A DNA stretch of 64,000 bases, from assembly GCA_022225965.2 (NCBI GenBank), contig JAKJXP020000004.1:124001-188000 (forward strand), in the 5' to 3' direction. Origin of the DNA: Diatrype stigma. Taxonomy: Eukaryota > Ascomycota > Sordariomycetes > Xylariales > Diatrypaceae. The notes under the pieces were generated by a model. That model had not been told where the DNA came from. It searched no databases and saw only the letters and a program-made list of their open reading frames with translations. This document shows positions 1 through 9,751 of this stretch, piece by piece (position 1 is the first letter of the stretch; the number at the start of each line of letters is the position of its first letter). The position numbers and the translations under genes are program-made.

Positions 1-1
1 T

Positions 2-181
2 CCCGACTCGCACGGGGGCGCGTCGTCGAAGAAGAAACAAATGCCCGGCACGACGAGGACGGTGCTCAAGCTGCTGTCCATCTCGTTCAAGTGCGTCGTC
101 TGGGCGCTGACGCTGCTGTTCAAGGCGCTGTATAAGGTCGTGGTGGGGCTGAGCCGGTGCCTTACGAGCGAGAAGTTGTAA
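2..181 (+). CDS. 3' end of an unidentified gene
   Basis: An open frame enters from the left edge and stops with TAA at 179-181, giving the last 59 residues of a protein. The fragment has a lysine-rich stretch (SSKKKQ) followed by alternating hydrophobic and basic residues (for example VLKLLSISFKCVVWALTLLF), which could form a C-terminal amphipathic or membrane-associated helix. The GC-rich third positions match the other genes here. The family cannot be recognised from this tail. The start and the rest of the gene lie outside the window. Confidence 0.6.
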   Translation, partial: PDSHGGASSKKKQMPGTTRTVLKLLSISFKCVVWALTLLFKALYKVVVGLSRCLTSEKL

Positions 182-788
182 AAAAACGAGGTGTATAGTG
201 TATATCTGCTTACTTGCACATGGATTTGATGGGTAGAGATCGGGGGTATTGGTTTTGTGCGTCATCGGTTGGAATGGATAACCATGGGAGAAATCAAGGG
301 GGCTTGGACAGACAGCGGACAGGCGGGCGGGCGGTGATGATTATGATGGAAACATTCTGGGGAAATCCTTACCACTCTGTAATTTGTTTTCGATACCACT
401 TATGTTTACGCTGCGTTTATGGGGGGAGATACTTAGATGCGGGACAAGCTTTTTCTCGAGCAGAAATAGGAGCTAATGAACGGAATCACGAATGATATGA
501 TGACATCGCTAGCTACTTACCCATGCAGTTGTGTGCACTTAGACAGACATGTGGTGGTATAGGTAGGCCGTGCAATATAATTATCTAAATTTTTCCGGGG
601 AGGGGAGGGTATCGTCAAAAGCTCCCGATATCCCAAACCCTGAACGCCGCCTAGGTAGCAATCCATCTATACCTAGTTATGCCACTGTGCTTTTTGACGA
701 AGGAACCACTTCAACGATGTAGAAAGCATACTTCTATGGTCACAACCATCCATCCATCCATCCGCCCCGTAATCCAATCGCCCGGTAA
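182..788. other. Convergent intergenic region
   Basis: About 600 bp between the 3' ends of the left-edge gene and UTP11. It should hold both 3' UTRs. A 93-codon open frame at 214-495 has no recognisable motif and is not supported as a gene. A CATC microsatellite lies near 747-764. Nothing else seen. Confidence 0.5.
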
Positions 789-1858
789 TCACCGCTTCCG
801 CTCCCGCACCTTGATCTTCTGCCCCGATTTCCGGATACCGCCCACCGTACGCGTCTTCGCCATGCCCGCGCGCTGCAATTCGAGCTGGTTCTCGGCCCGC
901 GACAGGACGCGCAGCTTCTTCCTCGCGTTCTGCAGCCGCCGCTGCAGCTTCTCCAGCAGCCTCCGGCGCTGGTCGGCGCGCAGCTTCTCCGGGTCCTTCT
1001 TCTCGTCGTCCTCGTCCGATATATCATTATCGTCGCTATCGTCTGAATCGTTGGCGCCCTTCCCCGTTTCCAGGCCGATCATCTCCTCCCGCTCGGAGGC
1101 GCCATCCGCGAACACGATCTTCTTCGGCTTCGGCGCCGTCGCTTGTTTGTTCTTTGGTGGCGCTATTCCGTCTACTCCATCCATCATCATATCATCATCG
1201 TCGTCGTCTTCGTCCCAGTCCGCATCCGCGTCCACGGCGGTGGCCGGATTCAGGGTCCCGCTGAGTCCCAGCACCCGCTCCTCCAGGGCTTTCGCCTCCT
1301 TCAGAGCCAGGGTCCTCTGCGTCCTCAGATATCCCATGTCCTGTGTCTTGAGCAGCCGCACCGTCTCGACGTCCATCGCTCGGTTCCCGCGATCGCCGTC
1401 GACGGTGCCCGTCCACCGCTTTCCCTTCGAGGCGAAGGTGCTCGGACCCGACCGCGACAGCACTAGATACATGGCACCGGTAGGTTAGCTCATGAGGGCG
1501 GGGAGTTTTCGGAGATTTCCAGAGCCGAGAACAACAATGAATGTATGGACGTACTGCCAAAGTAGAATTCATCCTCGTTGCGGTCGGCGGCCTTCTGCTT
1601 CAGGGCCTTGAGCTGGGCTTTCTTCTTGTTGTGGTCCTTGGAGCGCAGGGTATAGTCCTATTGATTGCGTGTGGTGACAACGGTCAGTCCTCTAGTCAGT
1701 TGGTAGAAGAAGAAGCCAGCGCATGAGCTGGTATGATGGTGCGGCCGCGTTGCTGCTCTTACCTTGTGCTTCTCCAAGAGACCCAGGCGGGATCTCTCGG
1801 CAGGCTGGGCGCGCTCCTTGTGGTTACGCCGCTGGTGGGCGTTGCGCATTGAAGACAT
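789..1858 (-). CDS. UTP11: Utp11, U3 snoRNP / small-subunit processome protein
   Basis: Utp11 is a nucleolar component of the SSU processome needed for 18S rRNA maturation. Three exons are read on the minus strand: 1858-1763, 1657-1555 and 1462-789, giving 290 aa. The introns are 105 and 92 nt with GTAAGA and GTACGT donors, and the second has a GCTAAC branch site. The N-terminus is the family hallmark: [19 protein letters not shown], then a stretch ending LGLLEKHK, continued after intron 1 by [20 protein letters not shown] spans intron 2. An acidic Asp run (around residues 125-135) and a basic C-terminus ending KIKVRERKR follow. Yeast Utp11 is about 250 aa, so this copy is slightly long because of the acidic insert. 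The start is the first ATG in frame with the conserved N-terminus. Family assignment is from established knowledge; the splice sites are seen directly. Confidence 0.93.
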
Positions 1859-2879
1859 GTTGGCGGTTGGTGTGGGTGATGCTAGAGCTGTAATGCGGCC
1901 TGTTGCTCTTTGGTGGTGGGCTTTGGTGGTGGAAGGTGGAGGGGCGTCTCCGTTTTGAGCCTGTTCAGGTTCAGGTTCAAGCCTCTGTCCGACCTTTCTG
2001 CCTTTCCGCCGTCGCAAGGTCGAGGAAATTTTAGTGGGTCAACCTTTAAAGAATGTAAAGATAAGGTAGGCTGAGCCACAAATCTGGGGACCGGGGTGGC
2101 ATTACAGCATATCCCTGTCGCCTGTCGCTGTGGCGCTATAAGTGGAATCCGTTACTTAGCCCCATAATATTGATCGGGAACTACCGAAGTACGTACTTCC
2201 TCCTGTTCAACCGCACGTCATTTTATACATGTATTTGCGCCAATGCGACTATTTTTCGGTGATGTTTCGTCGATGGTTAATTTCAAGGTCAAGTGACGAG
2301 AATGGTAAGTTTCGCCAAATCATAGCACGATAAGGTCTCCCATAAAACTGAAGACGAAGTACCGGCTATGGTGGCCGTTTGTGGGGTATATGAATATGGA
2401 TCATCATAGAGTGAAGCTATATCTCGAACCCTCCCCCCCTTACCAAGCAGCATACAATGGAAGCAGCCTGAGAAAAGCGGCATTGCGATTTGATATAAAC
2501 TTGATAGTAGGTGTTAGATGTTAGTAAACTAGATAGCCATCTTTTTTTCTTTGTTTAAGACTTCGAGTACTGCACACCCAACATCCAGCACCCAAGTAAC
2601 CAACTTACCCTGGATCGTGAAACAAAGGAGAAGCCAACACGCCCCCTATGCTGGTGAAGGCTCATGGTCGAGTAAACAGTCTCTACACGCCAGCTGCAGA
2701 TCCAAAAAATACTTCAACATTGGGCAGTTGAAGTGAGTCATAAGCAGTGGTTCATATTGGACGTGCGCTGTCTTTGTGCCAAGGTCTACAAATAGTCACT
2801 TGACATCCACCCAGTTCCCTGCACGGCATTCGAGTACCTCATTACACAAATGAGCTATTTTACAAGCCCACACATCGAC
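1859..2879. other. Divergent intergenic region, UTP11 / secreted protein
   Basis: About 1 kb holding the promoters of UTP11 (leftward) and the small secreted protein (rightward). A TGAGTCA (AP-1/Gcn4-type) heptamer lies at 2734-2740, some 140 bp before the rightward start. A single 7-mer is expected by chance in a region this size, so its role is unproven. No coding sequence is supported. Confidence 0.4.
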
Positions 2880-3536
2880 ATGAAGCCTATTATTTTCCTT
2901 GCTCTAGCCGTTGGCACCTACGGTGCAAGGCTTTTCCCAAGGGATGATACTAAAACCCCAACCTCTACTGGTACCTCAACGACTACTGATACTACAACAT
3001 CTTCCGATACTACTACATCTAGTACTACATCTAGTACTACATCTAGTACTACATCTAGTACTACAACATCTGCTGATACTACAACATCTACTAGCAGTGA
3101 AACAACCAAGACCGATATTACTACGAGTACCACCTCTACCTCCAGCGCAACACCCACTGCCTCAGCAATCTGTGACCTCGATGACTTCCCGATGAAGAAT
3201 GACATTGGGGGAGACGTCTTGCCAAATGGTGCCGACTTTTGTCAGGGAAAACTTGACAATACCCCTGATGAGACCCAGGTGGTCATAACAGGAAACCGGG
3301 AATACCCAACGCTTCTTTGCATTTCCAGTGGGGACCAGAGACAAGCACAATTCTGGGCCATTTCTAACACAACGGATCACGATTCAATCACTTTCGATAC
3401 TGGTGTAGCCAAGTCAGCTTTGGCAAGCATCGCCGATGATTGCTGCCAGGGTAACAGCACATGTGCGGGCCGCTATGTACCTCAAGACCACGACGATGTC
3501 ATGTTTGTCTTTGCGTCCATCAACTCGGGTAGTTGA
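2880..3536 (+). CDS. Small secreted Ser/Thr-rich protein
   Basis: No family recognised. The second in-frame ATG (2880) is chosen over the one at 2850 because it begins directly with a good signal peptide (MKPIIFLALAVGTYGA), giving 218 aa. Residues of roughly 25-95 are almost only Thr and Ser, a typical O-mannosylated linker. Part of this is four perfect copies of a 12-bp unit (3012-3059, each encoding TTSS). The C-terminal ~120 residues form a compact domain with six cysteines, including a DDCCQG motif, and potential N-glycosylation sites at NTT and NST. There is no GPI-type hydrophobic tail. It is probably a cell-wall or extracellular protein, possibly effector-like; that role is inference. 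No intron was found. Confidence 0.7.
   Translation: MKPIIFLALAVGTYGARLFPRDDTKTPTSTGTSTTTDTTTSSDTTTSSTTSSTTSSTTSSTTTSADTTTSTSSETTKTDITTSTTSTSSATPTASAICDLDDFPMKNDIGGDVLPNGADFCQGKLDNTPDETQVVITGNREYPTLLCISSGDQRQAQFWAISNTTDHDSITFDTGVAKSALASIADDCCQGNSTCAGRYVPQDHDDVMFVFASINSGS
3012..3059 (+). repeat. 12-bp coding tandem repeat, 4 perfect copies
   Basis: The unit ACTACATCTAGT is repeated four times without a mismatch inside the Ser/Thr linker of the secreted protein. Because 12 is divisible by three, a gain or loss of a unit changes linker length without a frameshift. Synonymous positions are identical between units, which points to recent slippage or unequal exchange. Confidence 0.9.
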
Positions 3537-4441
3537 TATTAGACAGACTGCTGGGTTCAGCGATCGGCGTATTACTCATTAAGTCTGCCAGGGATAGGCT
3601 GCGGGAAAAGGTTGTCCTCTTGCCCCATCGGCACGGTGATGCTGAAGACTAACGCATGTATGTGTGGGTGCTTGGTAGGAAGAACACAAGTCGAAGTGGA
3701 GCATGATATTAGAGTAAACCGGTGATATGGAATTTTCCAGGTAGCGTTTTCCTTTGCGGTTTATCTTGATTTTCAATAGATTTCTGTTTATCCACTCTGT
3801 CTTGCTTCACCAGAATCTCGAGGTTAGACCAAGCAACTAAGCGTACAGTTACTCACAAATCGTATGAGTATGAGTAACGTCAGTAAAAGTCCTTGTCTTG
3901 ATGCTCAATCAGAGAGATATGTGGCATCGTTTTCTCTTCGGGGTGCAGTCAATAATAGGGGTAAGCATGAACTAATACATCAACCAAACTAGTAATATAC
4001 CACATCCATGCCACATTCCAAGCAACCCGCTACTAAAGACTATGTTGTAAAGAAGCTTGAGAAAGCTTGATTCTTTTTCTCTTTCTTCATCTTTCTCGTA
4101 ATCTATCATCGACAGAACATCAACCACTTAGGAAGCTGCCGTAAGGAGCTGGTGGCGCCATCAGCGAGGCGAGCGACTCAAGGGCATGCGGCCATTCATC
4201 ATCCCACAGACCTAGTTATAATTTCCAAAGTATCGGACGTCCTTACTATGGCAATTCCAAATTGCGCTTGAAGTTATAGGCCACCCCCTAAGTGCGTGTT
4301 TAGTGCTGCCTATACCCTTGACCTATCGCAGAGGGTGCGGGGTTAACGGCCCGACATTTCTCTACTTACTATCTCCAACGACAAAAGAGAAACGACAGAG
4401 GCAAAACAAGATTCACACGATAACGACAGTAAGCAGGTGTG
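3537..4441. other. Intergenic, no gene seen
   Basis: About 900 bp between two rightward genes. It contains a short direct repeat AAGCTTGAGAAAGCTTGA near 4053-4070 followed by a pyrimidine-rich CTTTTTCTCTTTCTTC tract. It presumably holds the 3' UTR of the secreted protein and the promoter of the GFA-domain gene. No supported ORF. Confidence 0.4.
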
Positions 4442-5830
4442 ATGATGCCGACTCGATACAAGATTAGCTGTCTTTGCGGCACAGCTGCCCAAACTATCAC
4501 CTTTAGACCAGAGGATGAGGGGCGACATCGGCAAATCGATCTATGCCATTGTACGAACTGCCGACACAATACTGGCTTGCTTTGTACCTCGTACATCGAG
4601 ATACAAGATCCCACAAGCCTCAAAGGTCTCGTGAGATACGATGCCTCTGCACAAGGTGTGCAAGACAGGCTTCATCGTTATTTCTGTGGGAAATGCGGAT
4701 GCCATGTCTTCCGGCGTTACATAGCCCCCACCGATGGTGAAGAGACAGTGGATGAAGAGAAAGCTTTATTGGCTGTCTCTACTGGCGTTGTTCTCAGTGA
4801 AGCTTATGAGGGGGGGAGCAAAGCGTCCGAGGATAGTGACAAGGAACACATGGTGTTCGCACGACACATAAACACGACAGGGACGAAAGACGGGGGTCTG
4901 TCACCATACATACACAACATCGATGGTCTTGAACTGGGGGTTCATGGACATTCGGGGTATTCCTCACCACCTGTAGAGAAGCACTCTATAACGACGAATG
5001 CCAAAACGATGGGAGACGAGAACGACGTGCTTTTAGCACACTGCCATTGCCAGACTGTTCGTTTCCACATCACTCGCCCGAACGCGGCGAGCCGCCTCCC
5101 GCAATCCAACTTTCCGGATCTCATGCTTGCATACCAAGCCCCAATCGCCTCCGAACAGGAGAAGACCTCGGCACTCGTCAAGAACCCCCACGACGAGAAG
5201 TGGTGGCTCCGGCCTCCGCCACCACCAACACCGCACCAGCAGCAGGAACGCAACGGTTCCGCCGCTGCCGCGGACGGCCTCACGCGCTACCTTGCGGGTA
5301 CGTGCGCATGCCGTTCCTGCCGGCTCGCCAGCGGCTTCGAGATCCAAACCTGGGCCTTCGTGCCGCGGGCGAACATCTACTTCCACGTCCCCGGGGCCTC
5401 AAGATTGGTGACGGACCATCAGGAAATCACAGCGTCGTCCGAGATAGAAACAGATGGTACAAGAGAAAGAGAGGAAGGTGAAGTCGAAGTCGTGCCGCTC
5501 GACTTCTCTTCTCTGTCCGACTCCGGGCTGCTGAAGTCGTACGAGAGCAGTCCGGGCGTACTGCGCGAGTTCTGCCCGCGCTGCGGGGCGACGGTCTTCT
5601 GGCACGACCGGTGGCGGCCGGACCTGATCGATGTCAGCGCGGGGCTTCTGGACGCGCCTGAGGGCGCGAGGGCGGAGACGTGGCTTGATTGGTGGACTGG
5701 CAGGGTGAGCTTCATAGAGGATGTCGAGAGTGGGAGATGTGGGGACCCTGCGAGGAGAGCGAGGGCGTTGGTTGATGCCTTGGCAAAGGGGTTGGGTGCT
5801 ATAGGGGGCGGCATGGTGTCACAAGATTAG
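4442..5830 (+). CDS. Tandem GFA / CENP-V-type zinc-binding domain protein
   Basis: A single-exon gene of 462 aa; the start is the first ATG of an ATG-ATG pair. Two domains of the GFA (glutathione-dependent formaldehyde-activating, CENP-V) fold are visible. Domain 1 (about residues 5-120) has Cys10/Cys12 (CLCG), Cys35/37/40 (CHCTNC) and a CGKCGCHVF knuckle. Domain 2 (about 195-440) has CHCQ, then CACRSC, and CPRCGATVFW, followed by VSAGLLDAPEGAR and a Trp-rich end. Members bind structural zinc through these cysteines; a few act on glutathione S-hydroxymethyl adducts, but most have unknown substrates. In domain 2 about 90 residues, including a proline run (RPPPPPTP), separate the first CxC from the second cysteine cluster. 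Function beyond zinc binding is not inferred. Confidence 0.85.
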   Translation: MMPTRYKISCLCGTAAQTITFRPEDEGRHRQIDLCHCTNCRHNTGLLCTSYIEIQDPTSLKGLVRYDASAQGVQDRLHRYFCGKCGCHVFRRYIAPTDGEETVDEEKALLAVSTGVVLSEAYEGGSKASEDSDKEHMVFARHINTTGTKDGGLSPYIHNIDGLELGVHGHSGYSSPPVEKHSITTNAKTMGDENDVLLAHCHCQTVRFHITRPNAASRLPQSNFPDLMLAYQAPIASEQEKTSALVKNPHDEKWWLRPPPPPTPHQQQERNGSAAAADGLTRYLAGTCACRSCRLASGFEIQTWAFVPRANIYFHVPGASRLVTDHQEITASSEIETDGTREREEGEVEVVPLDFSSLSDSGLLKSYESSPGVLREFCPRCGATVFWHDRWRPDLIDVSAGLLDAPEGARAETWLDWWTGRVSFIEDVESGRCGDPARRARALVDALAKGLGAIGGGMVSQD

Positions 5831-6129
5831 CGGGTCCGGATAAGGGGTTAAAGACCGAGGTGAGTGAGTCATGGTCATGTCTGGCATAATAAGACGGTTA
5901 TTGGTCGCGCTGGGGAGGAGCAAGGCTTTAACAGCGATGGGATTCAGGGAGAAAGAAACCATTTGGTAATAAATCTTTTCCGCATGCGGCAAATAAGGGA
6001 TTATCGTGAGTCGTGTCGTTTGCTGGTGTCAAATAGCTAGCTAGGATATTTGTGCTAATAACCGATCTTTTGCTGTTCGACAGCTGGATCATATTAAGTT
6101 TCATATAATGTTCATCTCACAAGATTGCC

Positions 6130-7964
6130 TTATTCGTGCTGTACAGTGACCGTTGTGGTTTGCACAATAGCTCTCTCGCTGTCATCATCTTCCCCACCAG
6201 GCCGATCGTCCCAGTTCGAATTGGTACTTGGCCGTCCAGCCTCGATAGTCGTAGTCCCTACCCCCCTTACTACGGTCGTGCTTCCTCCCCCTCTGTGACC
6301 GTGCTTCTTTGCGCCCATCTGGCCCAGTGTCTGAAGCTCAAGCTCGTCCTCCTCCTTATCGCTACCACCGAACCGGGTGTAGTGTTGATTTCGTCGTTTC
6401 TCAGCAGGAGTGTATACCTGTGTCCTCGGTGTGTTCGGATTAGGTTTCAAGCTATGCTTGGGGCCACCCATGATCTTGGGAACCGCGTGGTTCAAGAAAC
6501 ATCGCAGTGTTGGTATGGAGCCAGATATTACGAGAAGGTTCGATTCGATCAATCTTCATATGGGTTTATTTAGCAAAGCAGGTGGAAAGGGAACAAAGGG
6601 TACAACTTACACCCAAAAGCTTACAGGCGCAAAAGCCCAGGACTGTATTACAAATCAAAGTCAGTGGTCAAGCACTAAATCGACCGACATCTTCTACAAA
6701 CTGTGCCTCGATTGAGGTTCCATTGTTTGTTGTTGTGAATGTGGTAGAGTTGGGGTGAAGGATAAATATGTTATGTCAGAAAATAGGGGTTCAAGGTGCT
6801 TACTTGGTCTTGGTTGTCAAACAATCCTGTTAGGATGCATACCCGTATGGCCGAAGTGATTACAGTTCTACCATTGCCATTAGTTTGGTTTACCCGTAAA
6901 CTCTGATATCAAGCAAGCTGATGCTTACATAGATCCAATTCCAAATACGAACACAACACCCCATTTCTGACCCTTGGGCATGCGGAGGCCATACACCATT
7001 GGGAGTGGAAGAATGAACATTATGATGTCCATGACGATATTGGCGACCGATATAGCAATGTATAATGACGGCTGGCTGAGGCACGACCCATCTATTGCCT
7101 CAATCACAGTGTACGCCTTGCGTATGGGGTTGCACGCAAATAGAAAACAAAAAGTAATAACGGGAGTATATATAGCAATGATAGCAATGGTCACCCACAA
7201 GGCTATATTGAACCAGCGCTGGGGCGATAAGCGAAAATAAAATGCCAGCAGTGATATCTTCGCGAAGCTACCACATGGTGTGAAAATGGGGGCCGTGATG
7301 TAGACAACCTTTCAACAATGACTTGGTCAGTTTCTCTCCTTTGTGAGGTGGTTAACAGCTAGAAAAAAGCCATCTAGTTGCCGCGCTCTGTGAAGGTAAC
7401 TCTCGGAAAGGGTCGTCTGAACTTACGAGACGAAACTTTTCGTATCCCTCGATAGGCAACTCCCAGGCGTGTATACCTTGGATTCCGGCGACAAAGGTAT
7501 CTGGTCACATTAGTACAGCCGATCTCTCGTACTTAATTGTTCATCGTGAAACATACAGAGCGACAAGACCTGCGTTGCCACCGATAATAGCTAAATATGG
7601 GTGGTTAGTCCTCTCACACCCCATTCCAAGTGTTGCCCTTTTTCCTGATGCCGATAAACATACATAAGATATGCATAAGAACCCTACGACGAGAAGTGTT
7701 AGCCATTATCAGTCTTTATGGAGGAATGCATACACTTGGAAAAGTTGCAGCCATACCATCGTCAAGTTGTAAGCCCTTTCCTAAGTACATTTTGGTGTAT
7801 AGTCTTTGGAAGAGGAAAAATAGCATGAGTAGGTTCCCCACTGCCGCGACAGAGTACATATCGTTTTCATAATGCCGTTGTGGGTGGTCGAAGTCCACGA
7901 TGTATCCTTCGGGTGGCGGTAACAGGGTGACGACTCCATTTGTTGATGGGAACACAGACATCAT
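6130..7964 (-). CDS. Fungal rhodopsin-domain integral membrane protein
   Basis: Eight exons on the minus strand (7964-7757, 7683-7664, 7590-7557, 7500-7427, 7308-6929, 6867-6804, 6642-6611, 6553-6130) give 411 aa. All junctions use GT-AG and keep one frame. The product matches the large fungal seven-helix rhodopsin-domain family (PF20684 type): LQLDD, IQGIHAWELP, YITAPIFTPCGSFAKISLLA, YFRLSPQRWF, FACNPI, SCLSQPSLYIA, LPLPMVYGLRMPKGQKWG, and ESNLLVISGSIPTLRCF just after the last helix. The cytosolic tail (about 125 aa) is hydrophilic and charged. Some relatives include Pth11-like receptors, but there is no CFEM domain here. The ligand is unknown. Exon 2 is only 20 nt, yet it completes the second helix and is needed for frame. 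Confidence 0.82.
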
Positions 7965-8888
7965 GAGCACCGCGTCATTAACGTTTATGGGCTCATGAGG
8001 CAGCCTCTCGTCGAATCCGGTCCGTCGAAGGTTGGATTATGTTCAAAGTTGAGAAAGCCTTCGAAGTAGCTGCTATCAGCAACTTATGCCAGATCGACCA
8101 TATCGGGACCTGTCCGTTATGGCGCCCAAGGAATCCTTGTTGGGCAGAATGTTCGGCCATTGTTCAGCTACGCGGGTAACTCCCCCGGATTGTGTGGATC
8201 TGGTATAATGCTTAGCAACCCGGAACATGGTCCTAGGTCCCCTGAGATCAAGGTGCTACCCATGCGCCTCGCATTCCAGCCCACATCGCTTAATCAACAA
8301 ACAGGGACAAGGATTCATGACTAGTTACGATGAAAAAGTGCATCGATCTGCAAGATCTCGAGTGATCCAGACAGCCGGTGTTCAGTCCCATAAAACAGAT
8401 GTATTTTCTGGTCTGGCACAGGATCGTTTGAATTCTGGGAATAGAATTATGGACTCTGAAATCCGCTGGTTTACACCTGGTGTAACATGGTAATCCATAG
8501 TATACTTTCTTGAGCTTGTCTATATATATGCCTAGGGAGGTGAAGTAATATGATCTCGGCATAGACAAGATCACCGCCGACGCTACATAGTATATCAGGA
8601 CAACGAGCGTACCAATACAGCTCTAGCGGATCACTCCTAGGCCTACAATAGCCAATGTCGGGGTCGAAGCGCATCAGGGACAGGGTATAGCAGTTACCGG
8701 TAGTTTCTGAAAGCCAATAGTGTGATGCGCCGGACTCGAGAACTGAAGTGGACAAGAGATAGCCTAGCCCCTTAACTAAAGTGTCCGGCGGTTTCGCTAA
8801 GACCTTGCACAGTCTACCTGATTTGAACACCACACAACTACGCCGCACTGCGTATGCGAGTGTTTAATTGAAATGTCGATAATACGAG
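7965..8888. other. Intergenic, upstream of rhodopsin-domain gene
   Basis: The promoter side of the rhodopsin-domain gene. A 125-codon minus-strand open frame at 8471-8848 has no recognised motif, no signal peptide and no flanking splice logic that extends it, so it is not called as a gene. Nothing else is supported. Confidence 0.35.
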
Positions 8889-9080
8889 TACAGTCTCTCC
8901 CTTGTATTATAGTATGAGGGTCCGGTAACGCCTTAGTATCTACAATCTGTTATCGTGTATTTTAAGTATTCGTTTCTATAAGAAAAGCTTGAGTTCGGGA
9001 TAATTAGGTACAAAGCAGAACACCTGATAATCATCCCATGGTACCGGACCCTCATACAATAATACAAGGGTTATACTGTA
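8889..9080. mobile_element. MITE-like element with ~40-bp terminal inverted repeats and TA flanks
   Basis: A 188-bp unit (8891-9078) begins CAGT and ends ACTG and is flanked by TA on both sides, as expected for a Tc1/mariner-type target duplication. The left arm (8891-8930) and the reverse complement of the right arm (9039-9078) match at about 35 of 40 positions. They share the uninterrupted blocks CCCTTGTATTAT and GTATGAGGGTCCGGTA. The ~108-bp interior has no coding capacity. This fits a non-autonomous miniature element mobilised by a pogo/mariner-type transposase. No parental element is in the window. Confidence 0.75.
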
Positions 9081-9751
9081 ATATTGAGGGTGGGTGGAGC
9101 ATAGCCGTTACTACTTAGTTCCAAACACTGCTTCATTGTAGATGCCTAAGACCGGTTTATATCTGTATGAAATACTTATAACAGGTTGGTTCACTATACT
9201 GTAAATGCCTGGAATGTACTTAGTCAATAACGGAAAGGTTTTATCTACCCCTTCGCCCTCGGGGTGGGTTTGGGTAAGTTCCAAAGGTTCGTTCCAAAAG
9301 TTTCTATATCAATGTTCCGGCTGGGATTGATCTTGGGTAGGTAGGTACATTGCATGCTTCATATGCAGTCATCTCGGTCGTCCGAGCTGTTGGAACATGT
9401 AACCTAGATGAGTTCCCCAACATTGACTAGTGATTAACCCCCCCGGAAAGTACGTAAGTAGCTGAATACTAGTTTGCGGATCCCCTGATACTACTGTAAG
9501 TGGACCACTTGGTTTATCTCACATAAGGCCACGAGGTCGTATGGCTAGCAGGATCGAAGCCCTATGCTGCTATTGTACGTCGCGGGAAGGACCATTAAAA
9601 TAGCGGTATACAGTGATGCCTGTTGTTTATATTTACTACATCTTTTAGATCTTTGATTGTAAAGTTATCTATACTATATACTGATGCTTCTAGGTAGATC
9701 TCGAAGACATCCTCGAAGCCTACCGTACTAATGCAGACAAGAAGCGACTGA
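9081..9751. other. Intergenic, no gene seen
   Basis: About 670 bp between the MITE and the 3' end of the amine oxidase gene. It is moderately AT-rich, with TAGGTAGGTA-type repeats near 9340. It contains no supported ORF and should include the amine oxidase 3' UTR. Confidence 0.4.

Noticed and set aside
2734..2740. TGAGTCA site upstream of the secreted-protein gene
   Set aside because: About eight such heptamers are expected by chance in 64 kb, so a single site is not evidence of regulation.
8471..8848. 125-codon minus-strand frame upstream of the MITE
   Set aside because: No recognisable motif and AT-rich, non-coding-like codon use.
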